Source of the DNA: Paraglaciecola sp. L3A3
GTDB lineage: Bacteria > Pseudomonadota > Gammaproteobacteria > Enterobacterales > Alteromonadaceae
DNA: 64,000 nt
Assembly (NCBI RefSeq): GCF_009796765.1
Contig: NZ_CP047023.1
Location: 1,657,501-1,721,500 of the forward strand
Direction of reading: 5' to 3'
Under the pieces are notes generated by a model, which did not search any database, was not told the origin of the DNA, and saw only the letters and a list, made by a program, of their open reading frames with translations. The translations under genes and the position numbers were made by a program. Below are positions 28,951 through 39,442 of this stretch, piece after piece. The stretch's first letter is position 1, and each line of letters begins with the position of its first letter.

Positions 28951-31900
28951 ATGTTAGTGCTTCGCGGTACGCCTGCTTTATCTGATTTTCGTGTAAATAA
29001 ATGTCTTGCTCAGTTTGCTGATAATGGACTTCCTGTAACTGGCATTTATGCCGAATATGTTCACTTTGCAAAAGTGCTAAGTCCGTTGACGGATGAGCAA
29101 AGCCAAGTGTTATCTAAGCTGCTTACCTACGGGCCGTCGATCCAAGAACATCAGCCTCAAGGCTTATTATTATTGGTGACACCAAGACCTGGCACAATTT
29201 CGCCATGGTCTTCTAAATCTACTGATATTGCGCACAACTGTGGGTTAACGTCTGTACAACGTTTAGAACGTGGTATTGCCTATTATGTTCAAGCCGATGC
29301 ATTAAGCTCAGAGCAATTATCTCAAGTGAAATCCTTGTTACACGACCGCATGACAGAAGTGGTGTTAGCTGAACTCAGTGAAGCTAATAGCTTATTTGTT
29401 CAAGGTGAACCTAGCCCCCTGACTTCGGTAAAAATGCTTGAAGAAGGCAAACAAGCTTTAGAACAAGCCAATATCCGTTTGGGCTTAGCACTTGCTGATG
29501 ACGAAGTGGATTATTTATTTGAGAACTTTACACGTTTGGGACGTAATCCAAATGACGTAGAGTTGTATATGTTTGCTCAAGCCAACTCAGAACATTGTCG
29601 TCACAAAATCTTTAATGCAGATTGGACTATAGACGGCCAAGTACAACCTAAATCATTGTTCAAAATGATTAAAAACACCTTTGAACAATGTGGTGAAAAT
29701 GTTCACTCAGCATACAAAGATAACGCGGCCGTTATGGAAGGCAGTTTTGCCGGACGTTTTTTCCCCACTGCTGATACCAATGAATATACCTATCACCATG
29801 AAGATATCGATATCTTAATGAAGGTTGAAACTCACAATCACCCAACTGCTATTGCGCCATTTTCAGGAGCTGCAACTGGGTCTGGTGGTGAGATACGTGA
29901 CGAAGGGGCTACTGGTCGTGGTTCTAAACCCAAAGCTGGTTTAGTGGGATTTTCTGTTTCTAACTTGCGTATCCCTGGTTTTCAACAACCTTGGGAAACA
30001 GATTTTGGTAAACCTGCACGTATCGTTAGTGCTTATGACATCATGGTTGATGGTCCTTTAGGTGGCGCTGCATTTAACAATGAATTTGGTCGCCCTAGTA
30101 TTCTTGGTTATTTCCGTACTTACGAACAAAAAGTTAATAGCTTTAATGGTGAAGAAGTTAGGGGATATCACAAACCTATTATGTTAGCCGGTGGTTTAGG
30201 TAACATTCGTAAACAACATATTCAAAAAGGTGAAATTACTGTCGGTGCAAAACTTATTGCCCTTGGTGGTCCGGCGATGAATATAGGTTTAGGTGGTGGT
30301 GCCGCATCTTCTATGGCATCCGGCCAATCTAACGAAGATTTAGATTTTGCTTCGGTACAACGAGGTAATCCAGAAATGGAACGTCGTTGCCAAGAAGTCA
30401 TCGACAAATGTTGGCAGTTAGGCGATAACAACCCGATTCAATTTATTCATGATGTGGGCGCGGGTGGTTTATCTAACGCTTTTCCAGAACTCGTCAGCGA
30501 TGCTGGTAGAGGTGGTCGTTTTGAATTACGTAAAGTGGCAAATGATGAGCCGGGTATGTCACCGCTTGAAGTGTGGTGTAACGAATCTCAAGAACGTTAT
30601 GTGATGTCGGTTGCACCAGAAAACATGCCAGTATTCGAAGAAATTTGTCGTCGTGAAAGAGCTTTGTTTGCGGTTGTAGGTGAAGCGACAGCAGAAGAAC
30701 ACTTAACCCTAAGTGATAGTCATTTTGGCAATAATCCTATCGATATGCCATTAGATGTATTGTTAGGTAAAACCCCTAAAATGCATCGTGATGTTGAATC
30801 TAAACAGTTAGATACCTCTGCAGTCGATACCAGTGTGATGGATATAGCTGAAGCGGCAGAACGTATTTTAAGTTTGCCTACTGTGGCTGAAAAAACATTC
30901 TTGATTACTATAGGTGACCGCTCGGTGACGGGTATGGTTGCTCGTGATCAGATGGTTGGCCCATGGCAAGTCCCTGTTGCCGATGTTGCGGTTACCGCCA
31001 GTGCTTATGATACTTATCAAGGTGAAGCCATGGCTTTGGGGGAACGAACTCCTATTGCTTTGATTAACTATGCTGCGTCTGCTCGTATGGCGGTGGGTGA
31101 GTCACTAACCAATATCGCAGCCGCTGATATTGGCGATCTGAAACGTATTAATTTATCTGCAAACTGGATGTCGGCAGCCGGTCACCCGGGGGAAGATGCT
31201 GGTCTTTATGAAGCCGTTAAAGCTGTGGGAGAAGAGTTGTGTCCTGCCTTAGATATTACTATACCAGTGGGCAAAGATTCTATGTCGATGAAAACCACTT
31301 GGCAAGATGATGGTGTTGAAAAGTCGGTGACTTCACCGTTATCACTTGTAATTACTGCATTTGGTGCAGTGAAAGATATTCGTAAAACCTTGACTCCAGA
31401 ATTAAATACTAAAGTGGCTAATACAGAATTGTTATTACTTGATTTAGGCCAAGGTCAAAACCGTTTAGGTGCCTCTTGTTTAGCTCAGGTGTATCAACAA
31501 CTAGGTAACCAAGCTCCAGACGTCGATTCAGCTCCTTTGTTGAAAGGTTTCTTTTTAGCTATTCAGCAATTAGTGAATGAAAAAATATTATTGGCCTACC
31601 ACGATCGTTCTGATGGTGGTTTATTCGCCACATTAGTAGAAATGGCATTTGCGGGGAAAACTGGTCTAGATATTAACCTTGATACACTAACCGGAGCGGC
31701 TATCGATTCGTTATACAACGAAGAGTTAGGGGCTGTGGTACAAATTGCGTCAAGTAACAAAGATAAAGTGTTAGCTATTTTGGCTGAGCATGGCTTGCAA
31801 GATATCGTGCATAAAATTGGTGGTTTAAATAGCACAGATCAGATTGTGTTTTCGCAAAATGGCCAAGTAGTGTTAGAAAATAGCCGAGTGTTTTATCGTC

Positions 31901-32841
31901 AAACTTGGGCACAAACTACTCGCCACATGCAGAAGTTAAGAGATAATCCTGATTGTGCCGAACAAGAACATCAAGCCAAAGCTGATGCTGCCGATCCTGG
32001 TTTACATGCTGCATTAACTTTTGATGTGACTGAAGACGTTGCTGCGCCTTATATTGCTAAAGGTGCTGCACCAAGAATGGCGATATTAAGAGAGCAGGGA
32101 GTTAACTCTCACGTTGAAATGGCTGCTGCCTTTGACCGCGCTGGTTTTAATGCTATCGATGTACATATGAGTGACATATTATCAGGTAAACAATCTTTAG
32201 AAGACTTTAAAGGTTTAGTGGCTTGTGGTGGTTTCTCTTACGGTGACGTTTTAGGTGCCGGTGAAGGTTGGGCGAAATCTATTTTGTTTAACAACCAAGC
32301 TCGTGACCAATTTGCAGAGTTCTTTGCCCGCAATGATTCATTTTCATTAGGGGTATGTAATGGTTGCCAAATGTTGTCTAACCTTAAATCTTTGATCCCT
32401 GGTGCTGAATTATGGCCACATTTTGTGACTAATCAATCTGAGCGTTTCGAAGCTCGTGTGGCTATGTTAGAAGTAAAAGAGTCTAAGTCTGTGTTCTTTA
32501 ATGGTATGCAAGGCTCTCGTATGCCTATCGCTGTTTCTCATGGAGAAGGTCGCGCTGAGTTTACTTCTGAGCAAGGTGCTGTAAATGCCTTACAAAACAC
32601 AGCAGTTGCTTTACAGTATGTAGATAACTACGGCAAAGTCACTCAACAATACCCGGCTAATCCGAATGGTTCACCTTTGGGGATCGCTGGTTTAACCAGT
32701 ACTGATGGTCGTGCCACTATTATGATGCCGCACCCTGAAAGGGTATTCAGAACCGTTGCTAATTCATGGCATCCTGAAGATTGGCAAGAAGATGGTGCGT
32801 GGATGAGAATGTTTAGAAATGCTCGAGTTTATCTAGGCTAA
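28951..32841 (+). CDS. purL: Phosphoribosylformylglycinamidine synthase (large single-chain form)
   Basis: A 1296-residue enzyme of purine synthesis converting FGAR, glutamine and ATP to FGAM. It contains an N-terminal PurS-like domain, the two duplicated AIR-synthase-like halves of the FGAM synthetase ([19 protein letters not shown] motif near 290), and a C-terminal glutaminase domain with nucleophile C1136 (GVCNGC) and the MPHPER His/Glu motif. The length equals that of E. coli PurL (1295). AAGGTGATG precedes the ATG. Transcribed alone, divergent from mltF and closed by a strong terminator. Confidence 0.98.
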   Translation: MLVLRGTPALSDFRVNKCLAQFADNGLPVTGIYAEYVHFAKVLSPLTDEQSQVLSKLLTYGPSIQEHQPQGLLLLVTPRPGTISPWSSKSTDIAHNCGLTSVQRLERGIAYYVQADALSSEQLSQVKSLLHDRMTEVVLAELSEANSLFVQGEPSPLTSVKMLEEGKQALEQANIRLGLALADDEVDYLFENFTRLGRNPNDVELYMFAQANSEHCRHKIFNADWTIDGQVQPKSLFKMIKNTFEQCGENVHSAYKDNAAVMEGSFAGRFFPTADTNEYTYHHEDIDILMKVETHNHPTAIAPFSGAATGSGGEIRDEGATGRGSKPKAGLVGFSVSNLRIPGFQQPWETDFGKPARIVSAYDIMVDGPLGGAAFNNEFGRPSILGYFRTYEQKVNSFNGEEVRGYHKPIMLAGGLGNIRKQHIQKGEITVGAKLIALGGPAMNIGLGGGAASSMASGQSNEDLDFASVQRGNPEMERRCQEVIDKCWQLGDNNPIQFIHDVGAGGLSNAFPELVSDAGRGGRFELRKVANDEPGMSPLEVWCNESQERYVMSVAPENMPVFEEICRRERALFAVVGEATAEEHLTLSDSHFGNNPIDMPLDVLLGKTPKMHRDVESKQLDTSAVDTSVMDIAEAAERILSLPTVAEKTFLITIGDRSVTGMVARDQMVGPWQVPVADVAVTASAYDTYQGEAMALGERTPIALINYAASARMAVGESLTNIAAADIGDLKRINLSANWMSAAGHPGEDAGLYEAVKAVGEELCPALDITIPVGKDSMSMKTTWQDDGVEKSVTSPLSLVITAFGAVKDIRKTLTPELNTKVANTELLLLDLGQGQNRLGASCLAQVYQQLGNQAPDVDSAPLLKGFFLAIQQLVNEKILLAYHDRSDGGLFATLVEMAFAGKTGLDINLDTLTGAAIDSLYNEELGAVVQIASSNKDKVLAILAEHGLQDIVHKIGGLNSTDQIVFSQNGQVVLENSRVFYRQTWAQTTRHMQKLRDNPDCAEQEHQAKADAADPGLHAALTFDVTEDVAAPYIAKGAAPRMAILREQGVNSHVEMAAAFDRAGFNAIDVHMSDILSGKQSLEDFKGLVACGGFSYGDVLGAGEGWAKSILFNNQARDQFAEFFARNDSFSLGVCNGCQMLSNLKSLIPGAELWPHFVTNQSERFEARVAMLEVKESKSVFFNGMQGSRMPIAVSHGEGRAEFTSEQGAVNALQNTAVALQYVDNYGKVTQQYPANPNGSPLGIAGLTSTDGRATIMMPHPERVFRTVANSWHPEDWQEDGAWMRMFRNARVYLG

Positions 32842-32868
32842 GCTGTTAAATTTATCATTCGATTAATG

Positions 32869-32900
32869 AATAGGGCGTTATCTAAATAACGCCCTATTTT
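32869..32900 (+). terminator. Rho-independent terminator of purL
   Basis: A 12-bp perfect stem (32869-32880 with 32887-32898), 6-base loop and a run of T. It lies 28 bp after the purL stop. Confidence 0.85.
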
Positions 32901-33011
32901 TATGTTAATTTACAAAAAATTCACATGTCAAGTGAGTTAATCAATGTTTTTAATGAATATATAATAAATCCCTTGTACATCAGCTAAATAGTGATTAATA
33001 TATTTTCATTG

Positions 33012-33041
33012 TTGACAAGGACTGTTACGTCTGCATATAAG
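33012..33041 (+). promoter_or_regulatory. Strong sigma-70 promoter for a small gene
   Basis: Perfect TTGACA (33012-33017), 18 bases, TATAAG (33036-33041). It points at the 45-residue reading frame 67 bp downstream, supporting it as a real gene. Confidence 0.6.
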
Positions 33042-33107
33042 CCATTCACGGAAGATTAGACAATCTACTTAATTAACTTAATAAAAGTAAAATAATAAGA
33101 GACGCTA

Positions 33108-33245
33108 ATGAATCGTTCAAGTAAAGGTTTTGGTTTAGCTGGAGTATTGGCTACCGTTATTTTTCTAATTGTTGCCGCTCTAATGAGTGCTTCCGCCACA
33201 TCCTCCGACTTGCCTCAACAAACAACAAGCTCTAACAATCAGTAA
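33108..33245 (+). CDS. Small single-span membrane or secreted protein, 45 residues
   Basis: A 45-codon gene. It has a short basic N-terminus (MNRSSKGFG), one hydrophobic helix (LAGVLATVIFLIVAALMSASA) and a polar Ser/Thr/Gln/Asn tail. It may be a single-pass inner-membrane peptide, or a signal peptide with a tiny mature part cleaved after ASA. AAGAGA stands 5 bases before the ATG, and a good promoter lies upstream. No family recognised. It is convergent with smrA, 31 bp away. Confidence 0.5.
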   Translation: MNRSSKGFGLAGVLATVIFLIVAALMSASATSSDLPQQTTSSNNQ

Positions 33246-33276
33246 TATAGTTAGAGCATGTTAAGTACACTATTGT

Positions 33277-33864
33277 TTATCTCGACTGGTACAACTCTCT
33301 GTTATGAGATTTTTGCTGCTGATTTTTCTTAAGTAATACATACACAGCGCTATTGCCTCCGTGATTTAATAAAGCGGTATGATAAGCAATCACTTCTGGC
33401 ATTTGTGTTAGCCATTTGTTGACATAACTTTTCAAGAATCCAGCAAATGGTTTACTGTGTAAACCTAAACCGTGTTTGATTAAAATACTTCTATCGCCTG
33501 TTTGGTGGCTATTTAATATGTGGGTGAATAAACGACTTCTGGCTTGCTCAAATTTTAAATTTTGTAAGTTAACTACGGAATCTATTTTGTACTTACCTAG
33601 GCGTAAGTTCTTAAACACGCCATCTTGGATCCCGTCTTGTTTAAAACTCAAATGGTCATAGGGGTCTACAGGTTCAACATTTTCAACACTGAGATAATTA
33701 TTTATTCGTTGAAGATCGGCTTCGATAGCTTTTCTTTTCAGTTGTTTGGCTAAACTGTTACTGGTCTGAATAGTCTGTACTACATTAGTATTTTTAAGAG
33801 GCACGACATCTTTAAATTCATTAAAAAAGTCATCGAATTCGGTTGAAGAAAAATTACTTTTCAT
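33277..33864 (-). CDS. smrA: Smr-domain endonuclease SmrA
   Basis: A 195-residue protein matching SmrA (YdaL) of E. coli in layout. The N-terminal segment is F.DVVPL, the middle contains DGIQDGVFKNLRLGKY, and the C-terminal Smr domain (about residues 95-185) has the KHGLGLHSKP loop where the family has HGKG. Smr domains nick nucleic acids; the biological substrate of SmrA is not settled. TAGGAG precedes the ATG at good spacing. Single gene, divergent from the M1 aminopeptidase. Confidence 0.9.
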   Translation of the reverse strand: MKSNFSSTEFDDFFNEFKDVVPLKNTNVVQTIQTSNSLAKQLKRKAIEADLQRINNYLSVENVEPVDPYDHLSFKQDGIQDGVFKNLRLGKYKIDSVVNLQNLKFEQARSRLFTHILNSHQTGDRSILIKHGLGLHSKPFAGFLKSYVNKWLTQMPEVIAYHTALLNHGGNSAVYVLLKKNQQQKSHNRELYQSR

Positions 33865-33981
33865 TGCTAGCTCCTAATCACTCTATGTTTATACTTATTT
33901 GATTTAGATTACCTTTGAATAGAAAGTGTGACTCCTTATATGGCACAATTTAAAAAGCTATTATCCTTACAGGAAATAAAA

Positions 33982-35892
33982 ATGACAATAAAAACCCTAT
34001 TTTCCAGTGTGTTAATTTTAATTTTAATTTTTAGTACTGCTTGTTCCAAAAATATTATTACCGAAGAAAATAAACCTTCTGTTGCAACCGAGCAACGGGT
34101 AATAAAAACTAACGTTGAACCAATCCAAGTAGGGGTTGATTATCATTCTTTTGCTAATCCTGATGTTTTTAGAGTGACACACTTAACCCTGGATTTAGAA
34201 GTAAACTTCACCGATAAAGTGTTACAAGGTACTGCAAAATTAGATTTTGCTAAAGTAGACAAACTAGGTACAGAACTAGTACTTGATACTCGAGATCTTA
34301 GTATTAAAAAAATCACTGCTAATGGGCAGACTCTAGATTATAAATTGACCCCACAAGACTCTTTTTTAGGAGCCGCTTTAAGCATAAACATACCAAATGA
34401 AGTCAATAGTGTAACCATTGAATATCATACTTCGCCACTAGCTTCGGGAATACAGTGGTTAACACCTGCGCAAACAGCAGGTAAAAAGCAGCCATTTTTG
34501 TTTACTCAAGCACAAGCTATTCATGCCCGTAGTTTTATCCCTTTACAGGATTCTCCACAAGTAAGAATGACCTATGAGGCGATCATACGTACTCCAAAAG
34601 ACTTGATAGCTGTAATGAGTGCATCTAATGAGCCTGATCCAGAACGTGATGGTATTTATGAATTTTCTATGCCACAACCTATCCCATCTTATTTAATCGC
34701 TTTAGCTGTGGGAGATTTACATTTTAAAGCTATGGGGCAACGAACTGGGGTATATGCTGAAAAAGGAATTTTACAAGCTGCGGCTCAAGAGTTTGAAGAT
34801 ACCGAATCTATGCTCATTGCTACTGAGGAAAAGTTTGGCCCTTATAGTTGGGATCGTTATGACCTATTAATATTACCGCCGTCATTTCCTTTTGGCGGTA
34901 TGGAAAATCCTCGTTTATCTTTTATTACGCCCACAGTGATTGCCGGTGATAAGAGTTTAGTGTCGTTAATCGCCCATGAGTTAGCCCACTCTTGGTCGGG
35001 TAATACAGTGACCAATGCCACTTGGCGCGATTTATGGTTGAACGAAGGGTTTACCACCTATTTAACTTATCGCATTATGCAAATGGTCTACGGCGATAAT
35101 CGTTATGCGATGGAATCTGTCTTGGGACGACAAGATCTACAAAACGATCTAGATAATCTAGCTGCTGAAGATCAAATTTTAGCGATTGATTTAAGGGGCA
35201 GGGATCCTGATGAGGTGTTCAGTAGTATTCCTTACGAGAAGGGGGCGTTGTTTTTACAAGAGCTAGAGCAAAAAGTAGGGCGAGATAATTTCGATCGGTT
35301 TTTATTAAGTTATTTTAACGAGTTTGCTTTTCAAAGTATTAGTAGCGACGAATTTGTCGAATATTTAGAGAAAACCTTACTTAAAGACTATTCTGACAAA
35401 TTGTCGCTATCCCGTATCAATGAGTGGATTTTTCAATCAGGTATTCCAAATAATGCTCCTGTACCACAATCAACTGCTTTTACTGAAATAGACAAGGTAA
35501 GAGCTGATTGGTTAGTAGGTAAAATAAAAGCTAGTGAAATAGATAGTCAAGATTGGGTAGTACATCAATGGTTATACTTTTTAAATAATATGCCAGAAAA
35601 GTTAAGCCAACAGCAGTTAACTGAGTTAGATCTGGCTTTTAAATTAACCCAAAGTCATAATAATGAAATTGCTCATAGCTGGTTATTAATGAGTGTCAAA
35701 AATTGGTATCAACCAGCATTCCAACGGCTACATAATTATTTAACCACTATTGGTCGAAATAAACTGGTTAAACCTTTGTATAAAGCTTTGTCTGAAACGG
35801 TAGAAGGTAAAATGGCGAGAAAAGCGTTTGCCCAAGCAAAAGACAGTTATCACCCTCTTACGGTAAAAGCGAATGAGGACTTTGTTGAGTAA
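33982..35892 (+). CDS. M1-family zinc aminopeptidase, lipoprotein
   Basis: A 636-residue metallopeptidase of the leukotriene-A4-hydrolase-like M1 subgroup. It starts at the ATG at 33982, because AGGAA lies upstream and a lipoprotein signal follows at once (VLILILIFSTAC). Family features are the exopeptidase motif GGMEN and the zinc site HELAH (H332, H336) with E355 19 residues on (WLNEGFTTY). A helical C-terminal domain completes the LTA4H-like architecture. It should trim N-terminal residues from peptides in the periplasm or at the envelope. Monocistronic with a downstream bidirectional terminator. Confidence 0.93.
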   Translation: MTIKTLFSSVLILILIFSTACSKNIITEENKPSVATEQRVIKTNVEPIQVGVDYHSFANPDVFRVTHLTLDLEVNFTDKVLQGTAKLDFAKVDKLGTELVLDTRDLSIKKITANGQTLDYKLTPQDSFLGAALSINIPNEVNSVTIEYHTSPLASGIQWLTPAQTAGKKQPFLFTQAQAIHARSFIPLQDSPQVRMTYEAIIRTPKDLIAVMSASNEPDPERDGIYEFSMPQPIPSYLIALAVGDLHFKAMGQRTGVYAEKGILQAAAQEFEDTESMLIATEEKFGPYSWDRYDLLILPPSFPFGGMENPRLSFITPTVIAGDKSLVSLIAHELAHSWSGNTVTNATWRDLWLNEGFTTYLTYRIMQMVYGDNRYAMESVLGRQDLQNDLDNLAAEDQILAIDLRGRDPDEVFSSIPYEKGALFLQELEQKVGRDNFDRFLLSYFNEFAFQSISSDEFVEYLEKTLLKDYSDKLSLSRINEWIFQSGIPNNAPVPQSTAFTEIDKVRADWLVGKIKASEIDSQDWVVHQWLYFLNNMPEKLSQQQLTELDLAFKLTQSHNNEIAHSWLLMSVKNWYQPAFQRLHNYLTTIGRNKLVKPLYKALSETVEGKMARKAFAQAKDSYHPLTVKANEDFVE

Positions 35893-35911
35893 TTGGAACC
35901 TAATTTGCAAA

Positions 35912-35942
35912 AAAATCCGATGACCAGAGGTCATCGGATTTT
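35912..35942. terminator. Bidirectional terminator
   Basis: A 14-bp perfect stem (35912-35925 with 35929-35942), 3-base loop AGA, with A/T runs on both sides. It lies between the convergent aminopeptidase and kelch genes and can serve both. Confidence 0.8.
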
Positions 35943-35968
35943 AATATTCACAGCACCGACAGGCTAAA

Positions 35969-37279
35969 CTAATGACTACTGAGCATACTGCTTATCTTTT
36001 TGTCCCCATTGTAGGTAATGCTTATTTGTGCTGTATCTCCAGCGTTTGTCCCTGTATGTTCGATAATTACTGGTAAGCTGCCGTTAATATCCACTAACTT
36101 AAAATCTAGATCACTTTTAATTTTGAATTTATCACTATCTTTACCACTAATAGTGACGCTGCTAATAAAGCTGGCGGTATTTCCAGCTGAATTCTGTATA
36201 ACTATTTTTTGGTTAGCGCCAGCAGTTATGGATATGCTGACTGGAATATTAAGAGTTGATGAAACTAACTTTTCGCCAGCAGGGGAATCTTGGTTAAATA
36301 CTTCCATGTTTTTTTGACTGCCACCACCACGTATTGGTGAGCCCCCAGCAATATAAATACCTTTTCCAGAGACAATGGTTTGGGTTCCATGTCTGGGGTA
36401 ATGCATATCAGGTTTGCGAGACCAAGTATGATTAATGGTATTGTAAGCCTCGACGCGTTTGTATGCGGGTCCTGATTTTTCTCCTTCGCCACCCATCACT
36501 AATAGTTCGTTATTAAAAACGGCAATACCGGGTGCAGCCCTTGGTGTGGGTAAATCAGCAGCTAATGAAGACCAAGTTTTCGTATCAAAATTGTATGTAT
36601 TTACTTTTTTTACAAGCGGTGTGAATACTCCGCCTTGTCCGCCCGACAACCGGCCACCGGCAGCGTATAATTTATTGTCTATTACTGCCGCAAAAAAATG
36701 GTCTCTTGCGTTAGGAGCGTTTTCAAGCACTGTCCATGTATTGTTTGTTGGGTCATATTCATCGAACCAATTAACATATCCACCGTTGTGTCCTATGGTA
36801 TTACCGCCAACAAGATAAAATTTATCTTTATAGACCACTAGGCCTGCGCCACCTCTTCGACGATTTTCTGGTATTTCTGGTCCTTGTATCCATTTTTGAC
36901 TAGGTGGGTGATAGAGCCAAATATTGTCTTCAGGTATCTCTTTAGGAAAACTATTGGTTTTAAATGAACCAATTACCCAAATAAAACCTTTATAAGTGGT
37001 TGCTTGAAAATGGTTAAACTCTTTTGGAGCCAAGCCCCCTGTACTCCAACTATCGGTTTTATAATCGTAGACATCTAGTTTTTTAGCTGATTCTCTGCCA
37101 CCAAACATAATAAATTTTTCACCAGCTTGTACAAATGAACATTCATGGCGCGGTGTATAATTCTCGTTTTCGTTTTTATCAATCCATTGTTCAGTGGTTT
37201 CTGCACAACTCAACGACGACATTACACAAAGGGAAATAACAAAGGTATTTTTAAGGGAAAGATTTATTATATTTTTCAT
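35969..37279 (-). CDS. Exported kelch-repeat beta-propeller protein
   Basis: A 436-residue protein. An N-terminal signal (TFVISLCVMSSLSCA) is followed by about six kelch repeats (residues about 40-320), recognisable by the recurring GG...Y and W spacing (e.g. FIMFGGRES, YLVGGNTIG, YAAGGRLSGGQGG, YIAGGSPIRGGG). A beta-sandwich-like C-terminal domain of about 100 residues follows. It is exported to periplasm or surface and may bind carbohydrate or act as a mutarotase- or oxidase-like propeller, but no catalytic residues can be named. A Cys in the signal region (LSCAE) could make it a lipoprotein, though LSC-A is an imperfect lipobox. Confidence 0.8.
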   Translation of the reverse strand: MKNIINLSLKNTFVISLCVMSSLSCAETTEQWIDKNENENYTPRHECSFVQAGEKFIMFGGRESAKKLDVYDYKTDSWSTGGLAPKEFNHFQATTYKGFIWVIGSFKTNSFPKEIPEDNIWLYHPPSQKWIQGPEIPENRRRGGAGLVVYKDKFYLVGGNTIGHNGGYVNWFDEYDPTNNTWTVLENAPNARDHFFAAVIDNKLYAAGGRLSGGQGGVFTPLVKKVNTYNFDTKTWSSLAADLPTPRAAPGIAVFNNELLVMGGEGEKSGPAYKRVEAYNTINHTWSRKPDMHYPRHGTQTIVSGKGIYIAGGSPIRGGGSQKNMEVFNQDSPAGEKLVSSTLNIPVSISITAGANQKIVIQNSAGNTASFISSVTISGKDSDKFKIKSDLDFKLVDINGSLPVIIEHTGTNAGDTAQISITYNGDKKISSMLSSH

Positions 37280-37474
37280 TGGCCTCTACAAATTATATGA
37301 CAAAATAATTTTCACATTAAGTGATATAGTAAATGCTTGTCAATATAACTTAGTGCATCAGACTAAAGAACCTGTTTCCCAGCCAGTCTGCCCTGACTAT
37401 ATGCACATTTAATCACTATTTTATGTAGGATTCATTGAATAGAATAACGATAGATATTTTTATTAGGCAATAAA

Positions 37475-37503
37475 AAAACGCCGGTTCAATGAACCGGCGT
37501 TTT
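37475..37503. terminator. Terminator downstream of bfd
   Basis: A 13-bp perfect stem (37475-37487 with 37491-37503), 3-base loop. On the minus strand it is followed by a T-run of seven counting stem ends. It closes the bfd transcript, and its symmetry makes it potentially bidirectional. Confidence 0.85.
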
Positions 37504-37521
37504 AGTCAAAAATTTACTTGA

Positions 37522-37716
37522 TTAACAGACTTCTTTAAATAAAGATTCGTCATATATTGTGGTGTCGATAATAGTTTGTGCTAGTTGTACACATTTTCCA
37601 CATTGAGAGCCTACACCTAGTTTACTTTTAAGTTCACGCATATTACCCACACCGTCTTCTAAAACAGTCTGTTTAATCATTTTATCTGTGATGCCGTGGC
37701 ATAAGCAAACGTACAT
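37522..37716 (-). CDS. bfd: Bacterioferritin-associated ferredoxin
   Basis: A 64-residue [2Fe-2S] protein. The four cluster cysteines appear as C4-L-C6 (VCLCHG) and C39-x-x-C42 (QCGKC) in a BFD-like fold. Family knowledge: Bfd donates electrons to bacterioferritin to release stored iron when iron is scarce. No bfr gene lies in the window. A Fur-like palindrome sits about 31 bp upstream of the ATG, consistent with iron repression. Transcribed alone, divergent from the peroxiredoxin. Confidence 0.93.
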   Translation of the reverse strand: MYVCLCHGITDKMIKQTVLEDGVGNMRELKSKLGVGSQCGKCVQLAQTIIDTTIYDESLFKEVC

Positions 37717-37746
37717 AAATAACCCTAGTAATCTTGATGTAAATAA

Positions 37747-37761
37747 GAATAATTGTTATTC
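37747..37761 (-). promoter_or_regulatory. Fur-box-like operator upstream of bfd
   Basis: GAATAAT-T-GTTATTC, a 7-1-7 inverted repeat with one mismatched pair, similar to the Fur core TGATAAT-N-ATTATCA. Its position 31 bp before the bfd start fits repression by iron-loaded Fur. Confidence 0.55.
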
Positions 37762-37950
37762 ACATGAAGATCAAGTGTTTGATCGTATTATTAGTGTACA
37801 TATAAAAAAATTAATCAAAATATTTGGACCTGAAGCATTGTTTTTTGCTTATCTGTACTTATATGTCTAAATTGATGTTTAATAAATTAATCCCGTTGCA
37901 GGGGATGTATCTTCCCTTGCTATTTTAATCATAACGAGTCGGAGAAGTTC

Positions 37951-38556
37951 ATGAGTGTATTAGTTAGTCGTCCAGCACCAGATTTTACTGCTGCAGCAGT
38001 ACTAGGAAGTGGTGAAATTGTAGATAGTTTTACTCTAAGCGAAGCCATTAAAGGTAAAGCAGCAGTATTGTTTTTCTACCCACTTGATTTCACATTTGTA
38101 TGTCCTTCAGAGTTAATCGCATTTGATAAGCGTTATGCTGAATTTCAAAAACGTGGTGTAGAAGTTATTGGTGTTTCTATCGATTCTCAATTTAGCCATA
38201 ACGCATGGCGTAACACTGCCATCAATGATGGTGGTATTGGCCCAGTTAAGTACACATTAGTGGCTGACGTTAAACACGATATTTGCCAAGCATATGATGT
38301 TGAACATCCTGACGCAGGTGTGGCTTTCCGTGGTTCTTTCTTAATTGATGCTAACGGTATCGTTCGTCACCAAGTAGTGAATGATTTACCTCTAGGTCGT
38401 AATATTGATGAAATGTTACGTATGGTAGATGCATTAAACTTCCATGAAGAGCACGGTGAAGTTTGTCCTGCTGGTTGGCAAGAAGGTTCTAAAGGTATGG
38501 ACGCTAGCCCTGCAGGCGTAGCGAGCTACCTAGCGGAGAATGCTGACAAACTATAA
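37951..38556 (+). CDS. Typical 2-Cys peroxiredoxin (AhpC/Prx1 type)
   Basis: A 201-residue thiol peroxidase reducing H2O2 and organic hydroperoxides. The peroxidatic Cys is in FTFVCPSE (about residue 51) and the resolving Cys in GEVCPAGW (about 171). A GGIG insertion (NDGGIGPVKY) resembles the GGLG loop of overoxidation-sensitive eukaryotic-like Prx1 enzymes, which differ from E. coli AhpC; no ahpF is adjacent, so thioredoxin is the likely reductant. GTCGGAGAAG precedes the ATG. A strong shared terminator follows. Confidence 0.93.
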   Translation: MSVLVSRPAPDFTAAAVLGSGEIVDSFTLSEAIKGKAAVLFFYPLDFTFVCPSELIAFDKRYAEFQKRGVEVIGVSIDSQFSHNAWRNTAINDGGIGPVKYTLVADVKHDICQAYDVEHPDAGVAFRGSFLIDANGIVRHQVVNDLPLGRNIDEMLRMVDALNFHEEHGEVCPAGWQEGSKGMDASPAGVASYLAENADKL

Positions 38557-38574
38557 TTGTCAGATATCATAAAC

Positions 38575-38606
38575 AAAAAAACCGCAAAGTAATTTGCGGT
38601 TTTTTT
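38575..38606. terminator. Bidirectional terminator between peroxiredoxin and rnt
   Basis: A 14-bp perfect stem (38575-38588 with 38593-38606), 4-base loop GTAA, flanked by A-run and T-run. It serves the two convergent genes. Confidence 0.85.
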
Positions 38607-38628
38607 ATATCTGTTTTTGACTAAAAAA

Positions 38629-39255
38629 TTAATTATGTGCGTCTAGTCCACCGAAACTTTGCCATTTGTTCAAAATATAACAAAATAACTCAGCGGTTTT
38701 TTCTGTGTCATATAAAGCTGAGTGTGCTTCATTTTGATCAAACGCTATGCCAGCTGCCATACAAGCTTTAACTAATACAGTTTGCCCTAAAGCCAAACCA
38801 GATAAGGTAGTGGTATCAAAAGAAACAAATGGGTGGAAAGGGCTACGCTTGATATGACTACGTTCAATAGCTGCGTTGACAAATCCTTGATCAAACGCCG
38901 CATTATGGGCCACTATCACTGAACGTTGGCAATCTGCTTCTTTTTGTTCTTTACGTATTTTTTTACATAAATCTTTCATTACCTCAGTTTCATCTAAAGC
39001 ACCACGTAGAGCACAATATGGATCAATACCATTAAAATCTAAAGCTGATTTTTCTAGATTTGCACCTTCAAACGGAACAACATGGTAATGAAAGGTTTTA
39101 TCTGGGTAAAAGAAACCATTGTCATCCATTTTAGTGGTAACGGCGGCAATCTCTAACAATGCGTCTGTTTTTGCATTAAACCCTGCGGTTTCAACATCAA
39201 TAACAACAGGGAAGTACCCTCTGAAACGATTTTTTAATTTAAATGATTCGGACAT
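38629..39255 (-). CDS. rnt: Ribonuclease T
   Basis: A 208-residue DEDDh exonuclease that trims the 3' ends of tRNAs and other stable RNAs. Exo I has IDVETAGF (catalytic D and E), exo [11 protein letters not shown], exo [13 protein letters not shown]. Family length is about 215. It is divergent from motY, a neighbourhood I recall as conserved in Vibrio, Shewanella and Alteromonas. Confidence 0.95.
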   Translation of the reverse strand: MSESFKLKNRFRGYFPVVIDVETAGFNAKTDALLEIAAVTTKMDDNGFFYPDKTFHYHVVPFEGANLEKSALDFNGIDPYCALRGALDETEVMKDLCKKIRKEQKEADCQRSVIVAHNAAFDQGFVNAAIERSHIKRSPFHPFVSFDTTTLSGLALGQTVLVKACMAAGIAFDQNEAHSALYDTEKTAELFCYILNKWQSFGGLDAHN

Positions 39256-39388
39256 GTAAACCTAACAACTATTCAATTACCGTGATTATCGCAAGGTTCT
39301 ATTTCAGTAGCTAGGGTAAATGTTATCTTGTTACTTGTTTCATCGACAGATATTGCAAATAATACTGCAATAAATACTTATCAAAGGT

Positions 39389-39415
39389 TAAGATAATTCA
39401 AGCTGTTGTCGATAA
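39389..39415 (+). promoter_or_regulatory. Sigma-28 (FliA) promoter of motY
   Basis: TAAG (39389-39392), 15 bases, GTCGATAA (39408-39415), against the sigma-28 consensus TAAA-N15-GCCGATAA (3 of 4 and 7 of 8). The start codon of motY is 28 bp downstream. Late flagellar (class 4) control of motY is known in Vibrio. Confidence 0.6.
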
Positions 39416-39442
39416 AGACAAAGAAGCGGGGGCTACTTTTTT

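Noticed and set aside
37883..37921. Imperfect GCAGGGGA...TTCCCTTGC repeat upstream of the peroxiredoxin
   Set aside because: Arms have offset mismatches and do not match an OxyR site; too weak to call.
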